Positions 5,580 to 10,551 of a DNA stretch of 16,537 bases are shown in pieces. The stretch's first letter is position 1, and each line of letters opens with the position of its first letter. The stretch spans positions 1 to 16,537 of the forward strand of contig JAJZBA010000004.1 of NCBI GenBank assembly GCA_021799155.1. Reading direction: 5' to 3'. The notes beneath the pieces are model-generated. The model saw nothing but the letters and a program-made list of their open reading frames with translations. It was not told the origin of the DNA and did no database searches. The position numbers and the translations under genes were made by a program. This DNA is from a bacterium. Its GTDB lineage: Bacteria > Patescibacteriota > Minisyncoccia > UBA6257 > UBA9933.

Positions 5580-6932
5580 TTAAATTATTTTCTTTATTCT
5601 TTTTAATACTTCGTCTACTTCCGTTTTTGTTGTCGGCTTTCCGAAACTAATTCGCAGGCTTGATTTTATGCGATTTAACGGCAAACCGCAAGCCCTTAAA
5701 ACATAGGAGGGTTCGGGTTTTCGCGCTGAACAAGCCGAGCCGCTGGAAACCGCGATACCGGCCAAATCAAATTTTATCAAAAGATCTCTCGCTGATTGAC
5801 CGGGGAAATAAATATTTAAAATATTAGGCAAGCGTTCGCCGCGAGAATTATTTAATTTTGCTTTCGGATAAATTTTTTTAATTTTTCTCCAAAAATAATC
5901 GCTTAATTTTCTAACCCGCTTATTCTCTGATTTACGTGAATTAGAAACGAGTTCTACTGCTTTAGCAAAACCAACAATTGCCGGAACATTTTCCGTGCTG
6001 GATCGCAAGCCAAATTCTTGACCGCCTCCAGTAATAATAGATTTTAGGTTTTGGATGTTAGGTTTTAGATTGCGGATATAGAGAAGGCCCGCTCCTTTTG
6101 GTCCGTAAATTTTATGCGCCGATAAAGTCATTAAATCAACTCCAAGTTTATTTACATCGCAGTCTAAAAATTGAAAAGCCTGAACGGCGTCGGTATGAAA
6201 AAGCGGCAACCGATGCGAAACTACGAATTTATGCGAATCTGCAAATATTTTTTTTGTAGATTCGTATGTATTCGTAATTTTGCATCGCGTTTTAAAATCT
6301 TGAATTATTTTACTAATTTCAAAAAGCGGCTGAACCGTTCCAATTTCATTATTTGCGTACATTATTGAAACCAAAACCGTGTTTTCGTTAAGCGATTTTT
6401 CAAGTTTTTTTAAATCAATAAACCCATCGCGATTAATCGGTAAATAAACAACCTCAACACCTTCTTTTTCTAGGTCGCGGCAAGTTTCCAAAATTGATTC
6501 GTGCTCGATTTCACTAATTATAATTCTGTATGGCGGCTCGGTTGTTTTCTGACGGAACCGGCCGTCGGCTTGCTCCAGCGGCAAGCCGCGACCTTGACTC
6601 TCAGCGCGGCGACTCCGCCTTTGGCGGAGACCAAGCTCGCCGCGCTTCCGAGACATTCCGCACGAAAACAACCGAGCCCCCTTTACCGCTCCGCGCAACG
6701 CCAAATTATTCGCCTCTGTTGCCGAACCGGTAAAAATTATTTCTCGAAAATTCGCGCCGATGCTCTTAGTAATTTTTTCGCGCGATTCATCTAAAGCCGC
6801 CACTGCTTCTTGACCAAAAAAATGAAGCGAACCGGCATTACCGAATTTTTTGGAAAAATAAGGAATCATCGCCTTGACTACCGCCGAATCAACCGGCGTA
6901 GTGGCGGCGTAATCCAAATAAATTAATTTCAT
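5580..6932 (-). CDS. nifS: Cysteine desulfurase (NifS/IscS family) with two in-frame repeat insertions
   Basis: This PLP enzyme removes sulfur from cysteine as a protein persulfide for Fe-S clusters and tRNA thiolation. The start MKLIYLDYAATTPVD is typical. Also seen are TGSATEANNLAL (PLP phosphate site), the PLP-stacking His in EIEHES (144), HTDAVQ (246-251), the PLP lysine in SAHKIYGPKG (Lys274) and the catalytic Cys in SSGSACSARKPEP (Cys401). It is 450 residues against about 370-400 usually. Two insertions explain this: about residues 85-134, from a GC-rich 150-bp inverted-repeat element, and about 215-243, from the element also found in mnmA. Both sit in loops between conserved motifs, and no stop or frameshift is seen. 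A further repeat-like stretch encodes RNLKPNIQNLKS near 290. Whether the extra peptides stay in the protein is unknown. Confidence 0.92.
   Translation of the reverse strand: MKLIYLDYAATTPVDSAVVKAMIPYFSKKFGNAGSLHFFGQEAVAALDESREKITKSIGANFREIIFTGSATEANNLALRGAVKGARLFSCGMSRKRGELGLRQRRSRRAESQGRGLPLEQADGRFRQKTTEPPYRIIISEIEHESILETCRDLEKEGVEVVYLPINRDGFIDLKKLEKSLNENTVLVSIMYANNEIGTVQPLFEISKIIQDFKTRCKITNTYESTKKIFADSHKFVVSHRLPLFHTDAVQAFQFLDCDVNKLGVDLMTLSAHKIYGPKGAGLLYIRNLKPNIQNLKSIITGGGQEFGLRSSTENVPAIVGFAKAVELVSNSRKSENKRVRKLSDYFWRKIKKIYPKAKLNNSRGERLPNILNIYFPGQSARDLLIKFDLAGIAVSSGSACSARKPEPSYVLRACGLPLNRIKSSLRISFGKPTTKTEVDEVLKRIKKII
6041..6075. repeat. Short direct repeat (TTAGGTTTTRGA) in the desulfurase gene
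   Basis: TTAGGTTTTGGA and TTAGGTTTTAGA lie about 13 nt apart and encode NLKPNIQNLKS. Desulfurases normally go directly from the LLYI strand to a short loop and then GGGQE, so this looks like another small repeat-derived expansion. Confidence 0.45.
6207..6291. repeat. Palindromic element B, copy 2, in frame inside the desulfurase gene
   Basis: The arms 6211-6245 and 6253-6287 are inverted repeats matching at about 29 of 35 positions around a 7-nt T-rich loop. The left arm is nearly identical to 2955-2996 in mnmA. Both copies have the same orientation and reading frame relative to their genes: the encoded peptides contain FADSHKFVVSHRL here and FVDSDKFVVSHRL in MnmA. Without the insert the protein would run from EISKIIQDFK almost directly to LFHTDAVQAF, as in ordinary desulfurases. 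Confidence 0.82.
6532..6681. mobile_element. GC-rich 150-bp element A with 18-bp terminal inverted repeats, in frame in the desulfurase gene
   Basis: The ends 6532-6549 and 6664-6681 are inverted repeats matching at 17 of 18 positions (core GGCTCGGTTGTTTTC). Inside are two hairpins: CGGCTTGC/GCAAGCCG (6566-6573/6581-6588) and a nested pair of AGCGCGGCGA/TCGCCGCGCT (6603-6612/6637-6646) enclosing CTCCGCC-TTT-GGCGGAG (6613-6629). The length is exactly 50 codons and the element carries no gene of its own. Its base composition is far richer in GC than the surrounding gene. It fits a MITE-like or RPE-like non-autonomous element; how it moved cannot be seen here. Confidence 0.75.
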
Positions 6933-6937
6933 AATCT

Positions 6938-6990
6938 ACGACTTACAACTAACGACTGTTTGTTATAAATTGTAAGTCGTTAGTCGTTAG
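6938..6990. repeat. Inverted/tandem repeat just before the desulfurase start
   Basis: ACGACTTACAA (6938-6948) pairs perfectly with TTGTAAGTCGT (6970-6980), and CTAACGACT (6949-6957) with two overlapping AGTCGTTAG copies (6975-6990). On the minus strand the 11-bp stem ends 5 nt before the ATG at 6932, so it may affect start access. Similar GTCGTT-GTCGTT-GTTGTAAG sequence occurs inside mnmA (2371-2398). Confidence 0.65.
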
Positions 6991-6995
6991 TCGAC

Positions 6996-7475
6996 TCACA
7001 CATGCCTGTCGGCGACTTTGGTAGCCGCATAACTTTCCGGCTTGGTACGCGGTTCAAAATTATAAGCCCTAATCATTCCAATTACTTCCTGCATTACCGC
7101 TTTAGTTTCGCCGTTTTCTCCGATATCAACGTGAATTTCAAAATCGAATTGCGGGACGTCGGCCGTCTTGAGCGTCGTTAAGATTTCTTTTGCCGCCTCA
7201 ATTGAAAGCAAAACCTCTTGAATAATTCTGTCTCTTAATGTATAAAATCTAGGAAATTTTCTTTGGCGCCAAAAATATCGGCCGCCGTTGCCAACGCGGT
7301 GAACCACAACGGCCGTAACAAAATCTATAATATCTTCATGGTGGCCGTCCGAATCGCTACCGATAATAATTTTATAACGCTTACTTTTATCTTCGGCCAT
7401 AAAACGGCTAATTTCGCCGGCTATTCGGTTAATGTCAAACTTTATTCCTAAGGAGCTGTTAAATAAATCATTCAT
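6996..7475 (-). CDS. YkuK-like RNase H-fold protein (DUF458)
   Basis: This 159-residue protein resembles the DUF458/YkuK family, predicted RNase H-like nucleases without a firmly established role. Key segments are the metal-site-like strand YKIIIGSDSDGHHEDIIDF (about 37-55), VVVHRVGNGGRYFWRQRK, the acidic FEIHVDIGENGETKAV and the conserved C-terminus RTKPESYAATKVADRHV. The ATG at 7475 is preferred over a TTG 18 nt upstream because a -10 box TATACT overlaps that upstream codon region and ends 6 nt before the ATG. It stops with TGA (6998-6996) 63 nt before the desulfurase gene and probably heads the long leftward transcript. Confidence 0.75.
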   Translation of the reverse strand: MNDLFNSSLGIKFDINRIAGEISRFMAEDKSKRYKIIIGSDSDGHHEDIIDFVTAVVVHRVGNGGRYFWRQRKFPRFYTLRDRIIQEVLLSIEAAKEILTTLKTADVPQFDFEIHVDIGENGETKAVMQEVIGMIRAYNFEPRTKPESYAATKVADRHV

Positions 7476-7481
7476 ACCAGC

Positions 7482-7487
7482 AGTATA
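7482..7487 (-). promoter_or_regulatory. -10 box of the ykuK-like gene, 6 nt from ATG
   Basis: TATACT on the minus strand is separated from the ATG at 7475 by 6 nt, which would place the transcription start on the start codon itself. No good -35 is found at 16-18 nt (TAGACA lies at 14), so this rests on the -10 and on the same spacing at rpmH and dnaA. Confidence 0.45.
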
Positions 7488-7586
7488 ACTCAATAGTAAT
7501 TTGTCTATTCGACTTGTTGCTTTGAATTATTAATTAATATTAATTTTAATAATGATTTTGCCCAAACAGTAAGCCTCGATAAATTG

Positions 7587-7628
7587 TCCTTCGATAAACT
7601 CAGGACAATCCTGAGCCGCGTCGAAGGA
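7587..7628. repeat. REP-like hairpin (TCCTTCGA...TCGAAGGA)
   Basis: The outer stem TCCTTCGA/TCGAAGGA (7587-7594/7621-7628) encloses a second stem CTCAGGA-CAA-TCCTGAG (7599-7615). This resembles a dispersed extragenic palindrome with the same CTTCGA/CTCAGGA cores that I recall from many environmental bacterial genomes. Confidence 0.7.
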
Positions 7629-7743
7629 TTGTTAGTTGAATAAATCGCGAGTTATTACTACTGGACGTGTCTTTAATTTCAAGATAAGCCTGTCGCGAAA
7701 TTTTGTCAATTTTGCTAAAATATTTCTTATGTCCAATATGAGC

Positions 7744-7771
7744 CCCGTAGAACAGCGAAGCTGTCTACGGG
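7744..7771. repeat. Hairpin CCCGTAG-ACAG/CTGT-CTACGGG
   Basis: An 11-bp stem with a single bulged A (7751) and loop CGAAG. It is GC-rich within an AT-rich spacer and has no T-tract on the plus strand, so it is probably not a simple terminator. Confidence 0.65.
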
Positions 7772-7776
7772 ATTAG

Positions 7777-7806
7777 TCCAGCAGAGAATTTTGTTCTTCT
7801 GCTGGA
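7777..7806. repeat. Hairpin TCCAGCAGA/TCTGCTGGA
   Basis: A perfect 9-bp stem, extendable by GAA/TTC across a one-base bulge to 12 bp, with a TTTTG loop. It begins 5 nt after the preceding hairpin. Confidence 0.65.
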
Positions 7807-7817
7807 AATTTCAAACT

Positions 7818-7836
7818 ATCCCGCTTTCAGCGGGAT
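7818..7836. repeat. Hairpin ATCCCGCT-TTC-AGCGGGAT
   Basis: A perfect 8-bp stem with a 3-nt loop, followed on the plus strand by AAAATAAA rather than a T-run. It is the last of the hairpin cluster. Confidence 0.65.
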
Positions 7837-7933
7837 AAAATAAACTGGGCAATGCGAAATAATCATTTAAAATAATTAAACAGGAATTCCAGATAAAACT
7901 TCAATAATATCATTTGAAATTCCTCTATTGTGT

Positions 7934-8905
7934 ATGAAAACCTTAATTCTTATTGATGCTAGTTCTTTGATTTATCGCTGTTTTTACGCCTTGCCGCCAC
8001 TGACCGGTCCGGATAATCGGCCGAGCGGCGCACTTTACGGCCTCTCCAGCGTTTTAATCAAAATTCTTCGCGAACAAAAACCGGATTTTATAGCCGCTTT
8101 TTTCGATCGGCCGGAACCAACCTTCCGGAAAGAAATTTATAAAGAATACAAAATTCACCGACCAAAGGCGCCGGACGAATTAGTTTCTCAAATCATTGAA
8201 GCCCGTAATTTATTTAAAGCCTTTAAAATAAAAACTTCCGAATGCCCGGGTTTTGAGGCTGACGATTTAATCGGCGCCGCGGTTGAAAAACTTAAAAACG
8301 AGCCTGATTTAAAAATTATTATTTTAACCGGCGACTTAGACGCTCTTCAATTAATAGAAAACGATAAAGTGGTTGCAGAGACTTTTAAAAAAGGAATTAG
8401 CGAAACAATAATTTACAACGAAGAAGCGGTAAAAGAACGATATCTCGGCCTTTTACCAAACCAGATTCCCGATTTTAAAAGTTTGGTTGGCGACCCTTCG
8501 GATAACATTTTGGGCGTGCCTGGTGTCGGTCCTAAAACCGCGGCGCCTTTGATTAAAAAATACGGCAGTTTGGAGAAAATTTTAAAAATTGCTGAGGAAC
8601 AACAAAAAGAAAAAATTTGCCCCCCCACCAAACAAGGACAGATCGCTGAAAGCGATTTAAAGAAAAAAGCTGGTCCTCGTTATGGTGTGAGGGTATACCA
8701 AAAAATCATTAAGTTTAAAGACCAAGCTTTACTCTCAAAAAAACTGGCAATCATCAGGCGCGACGCGCCCGTTGATTTTAAAAATTTATCGGAACTAAAA
8801 CATGAAGGCTTGCCGAAAGAGAATCTTGAAAATTATTTTGAAAAATTAGGATTTAAAACGTTAATTGGAAGAATAAATAATTCGCGAAATAATTTGCATT
8901 TTTGA
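7934..8905 (+). CDS. Free-standing 5'-3' exonuclease (Pol I N-terminal/FEN type)
   Basis: Enzymes of this type remove RNA primers and flaps with two-metal chemistry. The 323-residue protein has the PIN-like start MKTLILIDASSLIYRCFYAL, then FEADDLIGA (108-116), TGDLDALQL (about 132-140) and VGDPSDNILGVPGVGPKTA (185-203), which hold the acidic metal ligands and the helix-hairpin-helix. No polymerase domain follows; the gene ends at TGA and meets jag tail to tail 7 nt away. The ATG at 7934 is preferred to a TTG two codons upstream; no Shine-Dalgarno is visible. Residues about 228-253, between SLEKILKIAEEQQ and the conserved QALLSKKLAIIR, are an unusual insertion encoded by a hairpin repeat. Confidence 0.9.
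   Translation: MKTLILIDASSLIYRCFYALPPLTGPDNRPSGALYGLSSVLIKILREQKPDFIAAFFDRPEPTFRKEIYKEYKIHRPKAPDELVSQIIEARNLFKAFKIKTSECPGFEADDLIGAAVEKLKNEPDLKIIILTGDLDALQLIENDKVVAETFKKGISETIIYNEEAVKERYLGLLPNQIPDFKSLVGDPSDNILGVPGVGPKTAAPLIKKYGSLEKILKIAEEQQKEKICPPTKQGQIAESDLKKKAGPRYGVRVYQKIIKFKDQALLSKKLAIIRRDAPVDFKNLSELKHEGLPKENLENYFEKLGFKTLIGRINNSRNNLHF
8621..8691. repeat. Palindromic element C, in frame inside the exonuclease gene
   Basis: CACCA and AACAAGGAC (8626-8639) pair with GTCCTCGTT and TGGTG (8673-8687) with one mismatch and a bulged A; a perfect ATCGCT-GAA-AGCGAT hairpin (8642-8656) sits inside. It encodes ICPPTKQGQIAESD and the following KKKAGPRYGVR, at a point where related exonucleases have only a short linker. 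Its sequence is unlike elements A and B. Confidence 0.6.
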
Positions 8906-8912
8906 TTTATTT

Positions 8913-9344
8913 TTATATCGGCCTGACTACCACGCGGCGTTCTTTTCTTTCGCCGACGCTTTCGGTTTTAATGTCCGGCCGCGAGGCTAATTCTAAATGA
9001 ACCAAGCGACGCTCATAAGCGTTCATCGCAGGTAAATCTACTTCCTGTTTGGAAGCCGCGGCTTTTCTGGCCGCCGCCCTAGCCAATTCTAAAATCAAAT
9101 TCTCTCTTTCTTTCCGATAATTATTTACATCGACAAAAACCGGTTTTCCCTCCGCCGTTTTCTTCGCCATCAATTTAATCAGATGCTCCAAATCGGCCAT
9201 AAAATCGGCCAAAGAATTTTTCAAAAATTTTTCGTCGTTTATAAAAACCGAAAAGCGGCCGCCTTCGGGGTCATAACTAATGGAAAAATCACTAAATCCC
9301 ATCAACTCGATTAATTTTTGAATATTATGATGAAGCTGGTCCAT
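8913..9344 (-). CDS. Jag/KhpB-like R3H-domain RNA-binding protein, short form
   Basis: Jag (KhpB) proteins bind RNA and are usually encoded next to yidC. This one has 143 residues against about 200 in Bacillus. It lacks the N-terminal Jag_N domain, has a KH-like region (about 1-75, with VDVNNYRKERENLI) and an R3H domain (about 80-143) with the conserved MNAYERRLVHLELASRPDIKT and SVGERKERRVVVRP. The KH loop, normally GxxGxT, reads DEKFLKNSLADFMADL and so lacks the RNA-contacting GxxG. The ATG at 9344 overlaps the 3' end of yidC by 20 nt, which supports coupled expression. The function of the degenerate KH domain is uncertain. Confidence 0.82.
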   Translation of the reverse strand: MDQLHHNIQKLIELMGFSDFSISYDPEGGRFSVFINDEKFLKNSLADFMADLEHLIKLMAKKTAEGKPVFVDVNNYRKERENLILELARAAARKAAASKQEVDLPAMNAYERRLVHLELASRPDIKTESVGERKERRVVVRPI

Positions 9345-9990
9345 GAACTTTTTTATTGATTACAATTTGTTGAATAACCGAAAAAAGAGATGTTGTCAAC
9401 CAATAAAGGCCGACTGCTGAGGGAAGAAAATACAAAAAAACAATCGTTAAAACAGGCCCGAGGTAAACCATTTGTCTTCCCATCCTCTCCATCGGCGTTA
9501 ATTCTTGAAAGGATTTGCCATTTTTAACCAAAGACAATCTTCCTTGAAAATACTGCGCCAAAGCCGCTAAGCCGACAATCGCCGTATTTGCCTGTCCTAA
9601 ATTTATAAGCCCTAAAAAATTGGGGTCAAGCGCTAAGCCGTTGATATTCACAAAAACCCGATAAAGAGCGATTAAAATCGGAATTTGAATAATAATCAGT
9701 AAAAATCCCGAAAAAGGATTAACGCGGTGCTCGCGATAAATTTCCATCAAAGCCTTGGCTTGTTCTTCGCGGTTGTTTTTGTGACGGGTTTGAATTTCTT
9801 TGATTTTCGGCGCTATTTTTTGAATAATCGCCTGGTCTTTGGCACCCTTATAAAACAAAGGGAACAAGATTATTCTGATTAAAATCGTCAATCCGATAAT
9901 AGCCAACCCCAAATCGCCAAAATAACCGTATAAAAAAGTTAAAACGCCTAAAAGCGGCTTGTGTAAAATTTTATTAAATAAATCACTCAT
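9325..9990 (-). CDS. yidC: Membrane protein insertase YidC/Oxa1 family
   Basis: YidC inserts and folds inner-membrane proteins, alone or with Sec. At 221 residues this is the short Gram-positive-like form without the large periplasmic domain. Membrane segments are near 12-40 (ending IGLTILIRIILFPLF, which holds the conserved hydrophilic-groove Arg), 93-113 (SGFLLIIIQIPILIALYRVF), 130-147 and 170-210. A basic, helical cytoplasmic hairpin (KIAPKIKEIQTRHKNNREEQ) lies between the first two. There is no obvious N-terminal lipoprotein signal. The ATG overlaps the rnpA stop (ATGA). Confidence 0.93.
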   Translation of the reverse strand: MSDLFNKILHKPLLGVLTFLYGYFGDLGLAIIGLTILIRIILFPLFYKGAKDQAIIQKIAPKIKEIQTRHKNNREEQAKALMEIYREHRVNPFSGFLLIIIQIPILIALYRVFVNINGLALDPNFLGLINLGQANTAIVGLAALAQYFQGRLSLVKNGKSFQELTPMERMGRQMVYLGPVLTIVFLYFLPSAVGLYWLTTSLFSVIQQIVINKKVHGPASS

Positions 9991-10307
9991 AATAATATTT
10001 GCTCCAATTGTTTTTCAATCTCTTCTTTTTTTAATCGACTAGCTCGGGAAAGGGCGATTATTAAAAAATCGCGTCCGGCACGCTGGTAAATTTTTTTCAG
10101 ACGGATAAAATCAAAAATTGTTCTTTTAATTTTATTACGGACTACCGCGCTTTTACTTACTTTACTGCTGACCACCGCTCCAAATCGACTGAATTTTAGA
10201 TTATTGGCCCGAAATTTAACAGCAAAAAAATCGTTCTTCCTGCTAACGGTTTCTTTCTTTTCTTTTCGCCACTCCTGAATCGGAAGCCGAAATTTTTTAG
10301 CAAGCAT
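9987..10307 (-). CDS. rnpA: Ribonuclease P protein component
   Basis: RnpA is the basic protein subunit of RNase P, which trims tRNA 5' leaders. The 106-residue protein is strongly basic and has the signature SAVVRNKIKRTIFDFIR (53-69) together with the RFGAVVSSKVSK strand before it. The ATG follows the rpmH TAA with no gap (TAAATG), and the TGA overlaps the yidC ATG. This is the classic rpmH-rnpA-yidC order beside the origin. The N-terminus is slightly long (about 20 residues of basic sequence before VSRKNDFFAV). Confidence 0.92.
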   Translation of the reverse strand: MLAKKFRLPIQEWRKEKKETVSRKNDFFAVKFRANNLKFSRFGAVVSSKVSKSAVVRNKIKRTIFDFIRLKKIYQRAGRDFLIIALSRASRLKKEEIEKQLEQILL

Positions 10308-10445
10308 TTATACCGTTAATTTTTTTCTCCCTTTTCTTCTTCTGTTTTTTAAAACGTTTTTTCCGCCAGGCGTTCTCTTCCGCTTTAAAAATCCGTGAGT
10401 TCTCGCCCTTTTTCTTTTTTTTGGCTGGTAGGTTCTTTTTACCAT
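10308..10445 (-). CDS. rpmH: 50S ribosomal protein L34
   Basis: The 45 codons encode MVKRTYQPKKRKRARTHGF and end KNRRRKGRKKLTV, the unmistakable pattern of L34 (KRTYQP, HGF, RRRKGRK). L34 sits in the large subunit near the 23S rRNA core. The gene has its own promoter with a -10 box 6 nt before the ATG and no room for a Shine-Dalgarno sequence, so its mRNA is probably leaderless. rnpA follows with zero spacing. Confidence 0.97.
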   Translation of the reverse strand: MVKRTYQPKKRKRARTHGFLKRKRTPGGKNVLKNRRRKGRKKLTV

Positions 10446-10451
10446 AATTTA

Positions 10452-10480
10452 ATTATAAAGAGTTATCCCCAAAAAATCAA
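10452..10480 (-). promoter_or_regulatory. rpmH promoter, leaderless type
   Basis: On the minus strand: -35 TTGATT (complement of 10475-10480), 17-nt spacer, perfect -10 TATAAT (complement of 10452-10457), then 6 nt and the rpmH ATG. A DnaA-box-like 9-mer lies within the spacer. Confidence 0.75.
10463..10471 (+). promoter_or_regulatory. DnaA-box-like site TTATCCCCA
   Basis: This 9-mer matches the DnaA box TTATCCACA at 8 of 9 positions. It lies in the rpmH promoter spacer, between divergent rpmH and dnaA, so bound DnaA could block that promoter. Confidence 0.5.
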
Positions 10481-10539
10481 CAAATTAAAAACATTTCGAC
10501 GTTTGACTTGTTTTTGCGTTAAACGATAATAAGATAAAC

Positions 10540-10545
10540 TATAAT
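10540..10545 (+). promoter_or_regulatory. dnaA -10 box, 6 nt from ATG
   Basis: A perfect TATAAT ends 6 nt before the dnaA ATG, which puts the expected start of transcription on the ATG. No strong -35 is found at 17 nt; TTGACT at 10504-10509 is too far for this -10 but would suit TAATAA at 10528-10533. Confidence 0.55.
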
Positions 10546-10551
10546 TAGAGT

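Larger units (their letters stand above)
7476..7933. other. Gene-free divergent region with a hairpin cluster
   Basis: About 450 nt separate two divergent genes and no convincing open frame is seen. The left part (7520-7560) is very AT-rich. The middle and right parts hold four strong hairpins (7587-7628, 7744-7771, 7777-7806, 7818-7836), listed separately. Near the right end AGGAATT and AATTCCT (about 7880 and 7918) form a loose inverted repeat before the exonuclease start; no consensus promoter for that gene is evident. A small RNA or a landing zone for repeats is possible. Confidence 0.6.
10446..10551. other. oriC: Candidate replication origin region between rpmH and dnaA
   Basis: The 106-nt AT-rich spacer between leftward rpmH-rnpA-yidC-jag and rightward dnaA-dnaN is a classical place for oriC. 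It holds one good DnaA-box-like site and AT-rich stretches, but not the cluster of boxes seen in larger origins. The true origin may extend elsewhere. Confidence 0.45.

Noticed and set aside
6501..6794. Plus-strand open frames opposite the desulfurase gene
   Set aside because: They are open because the GC-rich palindromic element lacks stops on both strands; no family motif is seen and the opposite gene is certain.
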